Positions 1 to 7,086 of a DNA stretch of 13,890 nucleotides are shown in pieces. The DNA comes from Fusobacteriaceae bacterium (GTDB lineage: Bacteria > Fusobacteriota > Fusobacteriia > Fusobacteriales > Fusobacteriaceae), in the NCBI GenBank assembly GCA_016938425.1, contig JAFGUR010000064.1, positions 1 to 13,890 on the forward strand, in the 5' to 3' direction. The notes beneath the pieces were generated by a model that did not search any database, was not told the DNA's origin, and saw nothing but the letters and a program-made list of their open reading frames with translations. Each line of letters starts with the position of its first letter. Positions within the stretch are counted from its first letter, which is position 1. The translations under genes were made by a program, and so were the position numbers.

Positions 1-30
1 TCAGGCTCCGTCCCGATTCCCTCTCTCTTT

Positions 31-47
31 CCCCACCGAAGGTGGGG
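31..47. repeat. GC-rich hairpin, perfect 7-bp inverted repeat
   Basis: CCCCACC (31-37), loop GAA, GGTGGGG (41-47) form a perfect stem. It lies in a 50-base stretch that is about 64% G+C (32 of 50 by hand count), in sharp contrast to the AT-rich remainder. No T-run follows the stem on either strand, so it is not a standard intrinsic terminator. It could be the end of a structured RNA or a dispersed repeat cut by the window edge. I cannot identify it. Confidence 0.6.
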
Positions 48-140
48 GGAACATAAAAAACGTAGTTTTTTACGTAAGAAAAATAAAGGTGTTGGAGTTT
101 TGCAACGAGCTAGTAAAAATATAAAGATGGAGAATATAAT

Positions 141-695
141 ATGAAAATATCTTTAAAATGTAGTGAAGACATTAGAAAAGTGCTTGAGGAAGTTATTGTT
201 TATAATGGCTTTGAACTAGATGAAAATGCTGAAATAGTTTTTATTGAGAAAAGCTTTAGAGAAAATAAAAATATCTCAACGTATGTAATTTTTGATAAAA
301 ATGATTTGTCATCTTTTCTTAATTTTTTAAAAATACTAAAAGAACCTAATAAAAATAGAGATAAATTTATAACAGTAAAAGGGGAAGAAAATTTTGAAGT
401 TTTTCCTTATGAAAAAATTCAATATTTTGAGGCAGATAATAATGATGTTTATTGTATTGTTGCAAATGATAAAAAAATATATAAAGTCAAAGAAAAATTG
501 TATGAATTAGAAGAAAATCTTGATAAAAAAATATTTTTAAGAATAAGTAAATCAAATATAGTCAATATTTTGAATGTAAAAGAGATTATCCCATGGTTTG
601 GAAGCAAGCTTTTATTAAAGTTTAAAGAATCGAGTAAAACTGTAGAAGTAACAAGAACTTATGTTAAAGATTTTAAGCAAAATTTGGGGATATAG
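141..695 (+). CDS. LytTR-family DNA-binding transcriptional regulator
   Basis: This 184-residue protein has a C-terminal LytTR DNA-binding domain (about residues 76-184). It is recognisable from the opening FITVKG, the FPYEKIQYFEADNNDVYCI segment, FLRISKSNIVNI and the closing VEVTRTYVKDFK. Residues 1-75 are not a receiver: there is no acidic pair, phospho-aspartate or KP motif. It is therefore not a classical response regulator. The next gene, 9 bases after the stop, encodes a DUF3021 membrane protein. This LytTR plus small membrane protein pairing is typical of LytTR regulatory systems, in which the membrane partner inhibits the regulator, as for HdrRM and BrsRM of Streptococcus mutans. Start: ATG with GGAG at 129-132. 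The target genes are unknown; autoregulation is common in the family but no clear LytTR repeat pair was found upstream. Confidence 0.88.
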   Translation: MKISLKCSEDIRKVLEEVIVYNGFELDENAEIVFIEKSFRENKNISTYVIFDKNDLSSFLNFLKILKEPNKNRDKFITVKGEENFEVFPYEKIQYFEADNNDVYCIVANDKKIYKVKEKLYELEENLDKKIFLRISKSNIVNILNVKEIIPWFGSKLLLKFKESSKTVEVTRTYVKDFKQNLGI

Positions 696-704
696 AGGTG
701 AAAA

Positions 705-1151
705 ATGAAAAAAATTATAAGAATAATAAAAGAACTGTTTGCTTGCGCAATAATAGGGGTAATAGTTGGAACATTTTATCATTTAGTATTACTTTCTAAG
801 TATATAGGAGTACAATCAGTTATAATATCTACAGCTTTAAGTGGTTTAATTGGAATAGTTACAGGACAGATTGCAAAGCATATATTTGTTTTTTTTAGTA
901 CAAGATATGAAAATAATAGGAAAGTTGCCTATATTTTTGAAGGTATTGCTGTAACAATATGTACAGTATTCTTTAGTTTATTAATGGGAACAAGGGGTAT
1001 TCAAAATCTTATATTAATGTCTATAATAGCTTCAACTTTATCTGGATTTTTTACTTATTGGCACTATAGGAAATATATTGAAACTAATGAAAAACTTAAA
1101 GAATTTCAAAATAATTTAAAGAAAGAATTGGGAGAAAAAACTGGAGAATAA
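705..1151 (+). CDS. DUF3021 four-helix membrane protein, probable partner of the LytTR regulator
   Basis: The 148-residue product has four predicted membrane helices at about residues 10-30, 36-60, 76-95 and 98-118, and a charged, probably cytoplasmic C-terminal tail of about 30 residues. Size, topology and adjacency to a LytTR gene fit the DUF3021 family. By analogy with LytTR regulatory systems its likely role is to hold the regulator inactive at the membrane until a signal arrives; neither the signal nor the contact can be seen here. AGGTG at 696-700 directly after the upstream stop is the ribosome binding site, so the pair is probably co-transcribed and translationally coupled. The last codons and the stop lie within the terminator hairpin. 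Confidence 0.8.
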   Translation: MKKIIRIIKELFACAIIGVIVGTFYHLVLLSKYIGVQSVIISTALSGLIGIVTGQIAKHIFVFFSTRYENNRKVAYIFEGIAVTICTVFFSLLMGTRGIQNLILMSIIASTLSGFFTYWHYRKYIETNEKLKEFQNNLKKELGEKTGE

Positions 1152-1164
1152 ACTCCAGTTTTTT
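1135..1164 (+). terminator. Intrinsic terminator of the LytTR/DUF3021 unit
   Basis: ACTGGAG (1140-1146) pairs with CTCCAGT (1153-1159), and the stem is extended by A-run/T-run pairing (1135-1139 with 1160-1164). The palindrome includes the stop codon of the DUF3021 gene. The flanking A-run and T-run would let it work in both directions. Confidence 0.9.
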
Positions 1165-1187
1165 CTACTGATGGGAACCTATAAATA

Positions 1188-1212
1188 TTAATGTAATCAG
1201 TGTAAATCAAAA
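1188..1212 (+). repeat. 25-base intergenic motif, first copy
   Basis: This starts TTAATGTAATCAG and ends AATCAAAA, and is 20 of 25 identical to 10198-10222. It lies between the DUF3021 terminator and the dnaE promoter. An ACTGAT (1167-1172) / ATCAGT (1196-1201) inverted repeat partly overlaps it. Function unknown. Confidence 0.3.
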
Positions 1213-1254
1213 TCTAACAGAACTATCTTTTTTGCTTTACTATGAAAGGACATC

Positions 1255-1283
1255 TTTATTTACGTGAATAAAAATGATATAAT
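1255..1283 (+). promoter_or_regulatory. Probable sigma-70-type promoter of dnaE
   Basis: A perfect TATAAT (1278-1283) lies 31 bases before the dnaE start, with a weak -35 match (TTTATT, 1255-1260) at 17-base spacing. The preceding gene ends in a strong terminator, so dnaE needs its own promoter. In this AT-rich DNA the -10 alone could arise by chance. Confidence 0.5.
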
Positions 1284-1314
1284 TAGTATTATAAAATTTC
1301 GTATGGAGGAATTT

Positions 1315-4300
1315 ATGAAAAATAATTTTATACATTTACATCTTCATACAGAGTATAGTCTTTTAGATGGTGTAGGAAAAATTGATGAGTATATAAAAAG
1401 AGCAAAGGAACTTGGCATGACTTCCTTTGCAGTAACAGACCACGGAAATATGTTTGGAGCAATTGAATTTTATCAAAAAGCTCTAAAAAAAGGAATAAAA
1501 CCTATAATAGGTTTAGAAGCTTATGTTTCTGAGTTTGGGATGGAAGAAAAAAAGGGTAGAAATTTTCATTTGGTTTTGCTTGCAAAAAATGAGATTGGTT
1601 ATAAAAACTTAATGAAGTTAAGCTCTTTAGGCTATGAAAAAGGTTTTTATTATAGACCAAGGATAGATAGGGGAAGTATTAAGAATCATTCAGAAGGACT
1701 AATTGCTTTATCAGCTTGTATGAATGGAGAAATAGCAAGAAATATATTAGAAAATAATATGGATAAAGCTAATGAAACATTAATATTTTATAAAAATACC
1801 TTTAAAGAAGATTTTTATATTGAAGTTCAGGATAATGGAATTGATGAACAATATTCTTTGAATGAGAAATTATATGCTTTTGCAAAGGAAAATAAAGTAG
1901 AAGTAGTAGGAACATGTGATACTCATTATGTTCATCATGGAGATCATAAACTTCAAGATATAGTAATCTGTGTGCAAACAGGTTCAAAATTAAGAGATAA
2001 AAATAGAATGAAGGTTGAAAGTGATGGAATGTACTTTAAATCTTTTGACGAAGTTTATGAAAAATTAGGTAAATATGAGGGAGCCTTAGAAAATACAGTA
2101 AAAATAGGAGAAAAATGTAATTTGGAACTTGAGTTTGGAGTTTTCAAATTCCCTCATTATGAAGTTCCAGATAATTTTAAAAATATTAAAGAATATTTGA
2201 GAAATTTGGTAGAAGATGGATTAAAAAAAAGATACAAAGAAATTACAGAAGAAATTAGAGATAGAGTTGAGTTTGAATTAGGAATAATTAATAAAATGGG
2301 GTATGAAGCTTATTTTGTTGTTGTTTGGGATTTTATTGCTTATGCTAAAAGTAAAGATATTCCAATTGGGCCTGGGAGAGGTTCAGCAGCAGGTTCTATT
2401 ATTGCATATGTTTTAGGGATTACAGGTTTAGACCCTTTCAAATATAATTTGATTTTTGAAAGATTTTTAAATCCAGAAAGAATATCTATGCCAGATATTG
2501 ATATAGATATTTGTCAAGAAAGAAGACATGAAGTAATTGAATATGTATCTAATAAATATGGAGCAAATAGAGTAGCACAGATTATAACTTTTGGAACAAT
2601 GAAGGCAAGAGCAGCTATTCGTGATGTTGGAAGAGTTATGGATGTTCCTATAAGTAAAGTTGATAAAATAGCAAAATTAGTACCTATGTTTAGTACAATA
2701 GATGGGGCTTTAAAAGAAGACATAAATCTAAGTAAAATGTATATGGAAGATGATGAAACAAGAGACCTTTTAGATAACTCTAAAAGGTTAGAAGGGAAAG
2801 TTAGACATGCTTCAATTCATGCAGCTGGAGTAGTAATAACTGGAGAGCCTTTAGTAGAAAATGTTCCATTATATCAAGATAATAAAACTAATTTAGTTTC
2901 AACTCAATATCAAATGAAAGAGTTAGAAGAGTTAGGTTTATTAAAAATGGATTTTCTTGGTCTTAGAAACTTAACAATTGTAAAAAGAGCAATTGATTAT
3001 ATTAAAGATGATTTGGGAATAACAATTGATTTAGATAATTTAGAGTTAAATAATTCATTAGTTTATGAAAGCATGAGAAAAGGAGATACTTTAGGAGTAT
3101 TTCAGTTGGAATCAAGAGGAATGATATCACTTCTAAAAAAACTTAAACCAGATAGATTTGAAGATATAATTGCTGTTCTAGCTCTTTATAGGCCAGGGCC
3201 TTTAGGTTCAGGAATGGTTGATGATTATATTAATGTAAAAAATGGATTGAGTAGAGCAAAGTACCCACATGAATCTTTGAAAGAGACTTTAGAAGAAACT
3301 TATGGAGTGATTTTATATCAAGAACAAGTAATGAAAATAGCAAATATAATGGCTAATTATTCAATGGGTGAAGCAGATTTACTTCGTAGAGCTATGGGTA
3401 AAAAAATATTCCAAATAATGGAAGAGAATAGAGCTTTATTTGTAAAACGTTCTATTGAGAATGGTTATACAGAAGAAAAAGCAGATGAAATGTTTGATTT
3501 GATTGATAAATTTGCTGGATACGGATTTAATAAGTCACATTCAGCAGCTTATGCACTAGTCGCTTATTGGACAGCATATTTCAAATGCAATTATCCAAGC
3601 CACTATTATGCAGCGCTAATGACTTCTGAAATGGGAAATATTGACAAATTAGGAATTTATATTGAAGATGCTAAAAAACATGGAATTCAAGTAATGGCAC
3701 CAGATATAAATTATCCATCAGTAAAATTTAGAGTGTCTAAAAACAAAATAATTTTTGGAATGACTGCCATAAAAAATGTTGGGGAAGGTCTTGTTTATAA
3801 AATTATAGAAGAGAGAAAAAATAAAGGGATTTATAAAGATTTTGAAGATTTTGTATACAGAATGAAACCCTATGGAATAAATAAGAAAAACTTAGAAGCC
3901 CTTGTGCTTAGTGGCAGTACAGATGCTCTAGAAGGAAATAGAAAACAAAAATATCAAATGATTGGGAAAGCACTTGATATTGCTACTAAAAAAATCAAAG
4001 ATGATGAAATTCAGCAAATGAATTTGTTTGGAGAAGCTAAGTCATCTCTTGAAAAATTAACTTTTCCAAATGTAACTGAGTTTGATTTATTAGAGCTATT
4101 AAGAGGTGAAAAAGAGTTTGTAGGGCTTTATATTTCAGGTCATCCCTTGGATAAATATAAGGAAATAATTGAAACATATGAAAATGATATGATTAAAGAT
4201 TTAGATATTGAAAAAGAAACACATGCTAAAATCTTTGGAACAATAGTCAATGTAAAAAAAATAATAACAAAACGTAAAGAGATGATGGCAATATTTGATT

Positions 4301-4722
4301 TAGAAGATTATACACATAAGATTTCAGTTACAGTTTTCCCAAGACAATTTAAAGAATATGCACATTTGCTTATTGAAAATGAAGCTGTTTATGTAGAAGG
4401 TAACTTACAAATTGATAGTTTTGGAGGAGAAGAAGTTGTAAAAATGACTTTAAATTCTCTTGTAGATATTACAGATATATATAACGAAAAAGGATTTAAA
4501 GTCTATATTTTGGTAGAAGAACAAGAAAAAAATAAACTGATTGAGTTAAAACAGCTTATAAGATATCATCGGGGAAATCATAGAATATTCATAGCTACTC
4601 GGGAAAATGGGAAACGAAAGTTAGTAGAACTAGGTGATAATTTAAGGGTTAACCCAACAAAAGAATTTATTTTAAAAGTTTCTAGCCTTTTAGGGAAAGG
4701 AACTATAAAAATAAAGAAGTAA
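1315..4722 (+). CDS. dnaE: DNA polymerase III alpha subunit (DnaE)
   Basis: Replicative DNA polymerase, 1135 residues, near the usual DnaE length. The N-terminal PHP domain (about 1-270) starts HLHLHTEYSLLDG. All nine expected metal ligands can be placed: H9, H11, D18, H43, E68, H85, C135, D202 and H204. The polymerase core has GPGRGSAAGS, the catalytic PDIDID motif (D394, D396) and D546 in KMDFLGLR. It is followed by the conserved RRAMGKK and YGFNKSHSAAYALVAYWTAY region and helix-hairpin-helix elements. A beta-clamp motif Q-M-N-L-F lies at 901-905, and an OB fold at about 965-1045. There is no PolC-type embedded exonuclease. Start: ATG at 1315 with GGAGG at 1305-1309; an in-frame GTG at 1264 would add 17 residues but has no ribosome binding site and the extension is unlike the family. 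Very secure. Confidence 0.98.
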   Translation: MKNNFIHLHLHTEYSLLDGVGKIDEYIKRAKELGMTSFAVTDHGNMFGAIEFYQKALKKGIKPIIGLEAYVSEFGMEEKKGRNFHLVLLAKNEIGYKNLMKLSSLGYEKGFYYRPRIDRGSIKNHSEGLIALSACMNGEIARNILENNMDKANETLIFYKNTFKEDFYIEVQDNGIDEQYSLNEKLYAFAKENKVEVVGTCDTHYVHHGDHKLQDIVICVQTGSKLRDKNRMKVESDGMYFKSFDEVYEKLGKYEGALENTVKIGEKCNLELEFGVFKFPHYEVPDNFKNIKEYLRNLVEDGLKKRYKEITEEIRDRVEFELGIINKMGYEAYFVVVWDFIAYAKSKDIPIGPGRGSAAGSIIAYVLGITGLDPFKYNLIFERFLNPERISMPDIDIDICQERRHEVIEYVSNKYGANRVAQIITFGTMKARAAIRDVGRVMDVPISKVDKIAKLVPMFSTIDGALKEDINLSKMYMEDDETRDLLDNSKRLEGKVRHASIHAAGVVITGEPLVENVPLYQDNKTNLVSTQYQMKELEELGLLKMDFLGLRNLTIVKRAIDYIKDDLGITIDLDNLELNNSLVYESMRKGDTLGVFQLESRGMISLLKKLKPDRFEDIIAVLALYRPGPLGSGMVDDYINVKNGLSRAKYPHESLKETLEETYGVILYQEQVMKIANIMANYSMGEADLLRRAMGKKIFQIMEENRALFVKRSIENGYTEEKADEMFDLIDKFAGYGFNKSHSAAYALVAYWTAYFKCNYPSHYYAALMTSEMGNIDKLGIYIEDAKKHGIQVMAPDINYPSVKFRVSKNKIIFGMTAIKNVGEGLVYKIIEERKNKGIYKDFEDFVYRMKPYGINKKNLEALVLSGSTDALEGNRKQKYQMIGKALDIATKKIKDDEIQQMNLFGEAKSSLEKLTFPNVTEFDLLELLRGEKEFVGLYISGHPLDKYKEIIETYENDMIKDLDIEKETHAKIFGTIVNVKKIITKRKEMMAIFDLEDYTHKISVTVFPRQFKEYAHLLIENEAVYVEGNLQIDSFGGEEVVKMTLNSLVDITDIYNEKGFKVYILVEEQEKNKLIELKQLIRYHRGNHRIFIATRENGKRKLVELGDNLRVNPTKEFILKVSSLLGKGTIKIKK

Positions 4723-4748
4723 AAAGAGTAGAAAAATAAAATAAGCTG

Positions 4749-4757
4749 TGATATACT
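4749..4757 (+). promoter_or_regulatory. Possible extended -10 promoter ahead of the accB-accC cluster
   Basis: TGATATACT fits an extended -10 element (TGn-TATACT), but no -35 match is seen at normal spacing. The 147-base gap between dnaE and the accB-like gene contains no clear terminator, so read-through from dnaE is also possible. If used, this promoter would give a leader of over 100 bases, very AT-rich, with no riboswitch or fatty-acid regulator site that I recognise. Confidence 0.3.
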
Positions 4758-4869
4758 CTAAATGGGAAAGTTTTTAAAAAAATATTTATAATAATTATAA
4801 ATCCCAATTTAATAGCTTTTAACTTTAAGATTAAGAGTGTAATTTTTTTATAAATTTAGGAGGTTTTTT

Positions 4870-5259
4870 GTGGAACTAAAGTTTGTACAAAATATCATTG
4901 AAATGTTAAATCAAACAGATATTAGAGAATTTGAAATGGAAGAAGATGAAGTTAAGTTATTCTTAAAAAAAGGGAATAGAAATATTGCTTTTTTAGAAGA
5001 ACAAGTTCAAGTAGAAGAACCATTAGAAATTAAAGAGTATGAAGAAGTGAAATCACAATATATTGGTAAGTTTGTTCATGGAACAGATTTAAGAGTTGGG
5101 AAAGAAGTTAAGACTTCAGAAAAATTAGGTTATGTAGATAGTATGGGAATAAAAACAGATGTAATAGCTCAAGGTAATGGGATAATAAGTGAAATCTTAG
5201 TAGAAGATTTGGGAATTGCTGATTTTGGGAAAATTCTTATAAAAATTGAGAAAAACTAG
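4870..5259 (+). CDS. AccB-like biotin carboxyl carrier homologue lacking the biotin-accepting lysine
   Basis: The 129-residue protein has the N-terminal region of acetyl-CoA carboxylase BCCP (about 1-40, a short helix then EFEMEEDEVKLFL), a short linker and a biotinyl/lipoyl-type domain (about 63-129: IGKFVHGTDLRVGK to GIISEILVEDLG). It aligns with E. coli-type AccB without gaps from VGQKV through KSG, but family E-A-M-K-M is D90-S-M-G93-I94. The lysine codon is GGA (5146-5148) and the following methionine is also lost. K95 is two positions off and not at the hairpin tip. It is shorter than typical AccB (about 155). Start: GTG with AGGAGG at 4858-4863. It lies 18 bases before accC, as accB normally does. 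A non-biotinylated structural or regulatory subunit is likelier than a carrier; the functional BCCP would have to be encoded elsewhere. Identity of the fold is secure, function is inferred. Confidence 0.85.
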   Translation: MELKFVQNIIEMLNQTDIREFEMEEDEVKLFLKKGNRNIAFLEEQVQVEEPLEIKEYEEVKSQYIGKFVHGTDLRVGKEVKTSEKLGYVDSMGIKTDVIAQGNGIISEILVEDLGIADFGKILIKIEKN

Positions 5260-5277
5260 AGAAATTTGGAGGTAGAA

Positions 5278-6624
5278 GTGTTTAAAAAGATTTTAATTGC
5301 AAATAGAGGAGAAATTGCTGTAAGAATAATAAGAACTTGTAAAGAAATGGGAATAAAAACAGTTGCAATATATTCTGAAGCAGATAGAGAAAGTTTACAT
5401 GTAAAATTAGCTGATGAAGCAATCTGTGTAGGACCAGCAATAAGTACAGATTCTTATTTAAAAATATCAAATGTAATTGCAGCTGCAGAAGTAACAGGAG
5501 CAGATGCAATTCATCCTGGATACGGATTTTTAGCAGAAAATGCGGAATTTGCTAAAATATGTAACCAACATAACATAACATTTATTGGACCAAAACCAGA
5601 AGCAATAGTTAGTATGGGAGATAAAGCAACAGCAAGAGCAAGTGCTATAGAAAACAATGTCCCAATTACAAGAGGAACAGATGGAATAGTAAAAGATGTA
5701 GATGCTTGTGCAAAATTTGTTGAAGAAGTAATTACATATCCTGTAATGATTAAAGCCACTGCTGGTGGTGGTGGAAAAGGGATGAGAATTGCTAGAGACG
5801 AGAAAGAATTAAGAGCAAACATTGTTGCTGCTCAAAATGAAGCAAAAGCAGCTTTTGGGAATCCAGATGTATATGTAGAAAAATATGTAGAAGATCCTAG
5901 ACATATTGAAATTCAGATAGTTGGAGATAAATTTGGAAATGTTGTACATTTAGGAGAAAGAGATTGTTCTATTCAAAGAAGACATCAAAAATTGATTGAA
6001 GAATCACCATCAGTTTGTATAACACCAGAGGTTAGACAAAAAATGGGAGAGGCTGCAGTTACATTAGCCAAAGCAATTGGTTATGATTCAGCAGGAACTT
6101 TAGAATTTTTAGTTGATAAATCAAATAACTTTTTCTTCATGGAAATGAATACAAGAATACAAGTTGAACACACTGTAACAGAAACTGTAACAGGTGTAGA
6201 TATAATAAAAGAGCAAATATTAGCAGCGGCAGGATTGCCTTTAAGTGTAACACAAGAGGATATAAAATTAGAGGGACATGTATTTGAATTTAGAATAAAT
6301 GCAGAGGATCCAGCTAATAACTTTTTACCTTCTGCAGGGACATTAGAAAAATATATACCATCAGGAGGATATGGAATAAGAGTTGATTCTCATTCATATC
6401 AAGGTTATGAAATACCACCTTATTATGATTCTATGATTGCAAAATTAATAGTTCGTGGAAAAGATAGAAATGATGCTATTGAAAGAGGAAAAAGAGCGTT
6501 AAGAGAGTATATTATAGAGGGAGTAGAAACAACAATACCATTCCATTTAGAAGTTCTTGAAAATGAAGTTTTTAAAAGCGGAGAAGTTTATACAAGTTTC
6601 ATTGAAAAACATATGAGTAAATAA
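5278..6624 (+). CDS. accC: Biotin carboxylase subunit of acetyl-CoA carboxylase (AccC)
   Basis: Catalyses ATP- and bicarbonate-dependent carboxylation of biotin on the carrier protein, the first half-reaction of malonyl-CoA formation. The 448 residues match the family length (E. coli 449). It begins FKKILIANRGEIAVRI, has GYGFLAENAEFA, the ATP-grasp glycine loop KATAGGGGKGMRIA, GERDCSIQRRHQK, and EMNTRIQVEH with R293 and E297. R339 in FRINAEDP matches catalytic R338 of E. coli. All expected active-site motifs are present, so this subunit looks functional. The GTG at 5278 is chosen because GGAGG (5268-5272) sits five bases upstream and the protein then starts as the family does; the in-frame TTG at 5266 overlaps that binding site. 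Its immediate upstream partner lacks the biotin lysine, so AccC must serve another biotin carrier. Confidence 0.97.
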   Translation: MFKKILIANRGEIAVRIIRTCKEMGIKTVAIYSEADRESLHVKLADEAICVGPAISTDSYLKISNVIAAAEVTGADAIHPGYGFLAENAEFAKICNQHNITFIGPKPEAIVSMGDKATARASAIENNVPITRGTDGIVKDVDACAKFVEEVITYPVMIKATAGGGGKGMRIARDEKELRANIVAAQNEAKAAFGNPDVYVEKYVEDPRHIEIQIVGDKFGNVVHLGERDCSIQRRHQKLIEESPSVCITPEVRQKMGEAAVTLAKAIGYDSAGTLEFLVDKSNNFFFMEMNTRIQVEHTVTETVTGVDIIKEQILAAAGLPLSVTQEDIKLEGHVFEFRINAEDPANNFLPSAGTLEKYIPSGGYGIRVDSHSYQGYEIPPYYDSMIAKLIVRGKDRNDAIERGKRALREYIIEGVETTIPFHLEVLENEVFKSGEVYTSFIEKHMSK

Positions 6625-6647
6625 CAGATTCATAAGGAGGAAACAAA

Positions 6648-7016
6648 ATGGCTGAAGTAGGAAATATTAGAATAGCAGATGAAGTTGTAGCTAAAGTAGC
6701 AGCAAAAGCAACGATTGAAATAGACGGTGTTTATAAAATGAGTGGTGGAGTTGTTGAAGAAGTTACTGAGCTTTTTGGTAAAAAGACATTAGGAAAAGGT
6801 GTTAAGGTAGAAGTAGGAGAAAGAGAATGCTCAATAGATGTTTATTTAGTTGTTGAGTATGGAGCGATTTTTCCAGAAGTGGCTTCTAATGTTCAACAAA
6901 GTATTATAAAAAATGTTACTGAAATGACAGGGTTAAAAGTTATGGAAGTAAATGTTTATATTCAAGATATTTATATAGAAGAAAAAGAAGTTGTAGAAGA
7001 CTTAGAAATATTATAA
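6648..7016 (+). CDS. Asp23/Gls24 family (DUF322) protein, YqhY-like
   Basis: The 122-residue soluble protein matches the Asp23 family: GNIRIADEVVAKVAAKA, EIDGV, GKGVKVEV, and the terminal domain with FPEVASNVQQSIIKNVTEMTGLKVMEVNV. There is no signal peptide or membrane segment. The accB-accC-(Asp23)-nusB order equals the B. subtilis accB-accC-yqhY-nusB cluster. There YqhY is reported to affect acetyl-CoA carboxylase activity and lipid synthesis, so the same role is plausible here. It also sits directly before amaP and a DUF2273 gene, whose Staphylococcus counterparts anchor Asp23 at the membrane, so it may be membrane-tethered. A strong AAGGAGG (6634-6640) precedes the ATG. Family assignment is firm, role inferred. 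Confidence 0.92.
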   Translation: MAEVGNIRIADEVVAKVAAKATIEIDGVYKMSGGVVEEVTELFGKKTLGKGVKVEVGERECSIDVYLVVEYGAIFPEVASNVQQSIIKNVTEMTGLKVMEVNVYIQDIYIEEKEVVEDLEIL

Positions 7017-7024
7017 AAATTATG

Positions 7025-7047
7025 AAGAGGCTTTATAGGCCTCTTTT
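7025..7047 (+). terminator. Hairpin with short T-run between the asp23-like gene and amaP (possible attenuator)
   Basis: AAGAGGC (7025-7031), loop TTTATAG, GCCTCTT (7039-7045) is a perfect 7-bp stem ending in TTTT. The T-run is short, so it probably gives partial termination, lowering expression of amaP and the genes after it relative to accC and the Asp23-like gene. It could instead be an mRNA stability element. Confidence 0.55.
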
Positions 7048-7086
7048 ACTATAGATGTGAAAAAAAGTAATTAGGAGGGAAAATTA

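Noticed and set aside
135..140. TATAAT directly before the LytTR start codon as a -10 element
   Set aside because: It touches the start codon and lies after the GGAG ribosome binding site, so it could not promote a translatable transcript of that gene.
1..144. Open frame 1 from the window edge that ends in TGA overlapping the ATG of the LytTR gene
   Set aside because: The start is not visible, the first part comes from a GC-rich hairpin patch and gives an unlikely Ser/Pro/Arg-rich peptide. A chance open frame is likelier than a gene end.
1264..1314. Upstream GTG start for dnaE
   Set aside because: The 17 added residues are unlike DnaE, no binding site precedes the GTG, and GGAGG sits at the right distance before ATG 1315. 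The extension also overlaps the probable -10 element.
4723..4869. Riboswitch, FapR or FabT-type site before the accB-like gene
   Set aside because: Only imperfect AT-rich inverted repeats are present (for example TGGGA/TCCCA with a long loop), none matching a known operator or RNA class.
5143..5154. K95 as a shifted biotin site in the AccB-like protein
   Set aside because: Spacing to conserved residues on both sides is exact only with G93 at the lysine position. K95 would need a compensated two-residue shift and lacks the flanking Met residues.
5282..5822. Minus-strand open frames opposite accC, and similar ones opposite dnaE, amaP, bioB and bioF
   Set aside because: They are Leu/Ser/Phe-rich shadows of AT-rich coding sequence with no binding sites, and lie wholly opposite well-supported genes.
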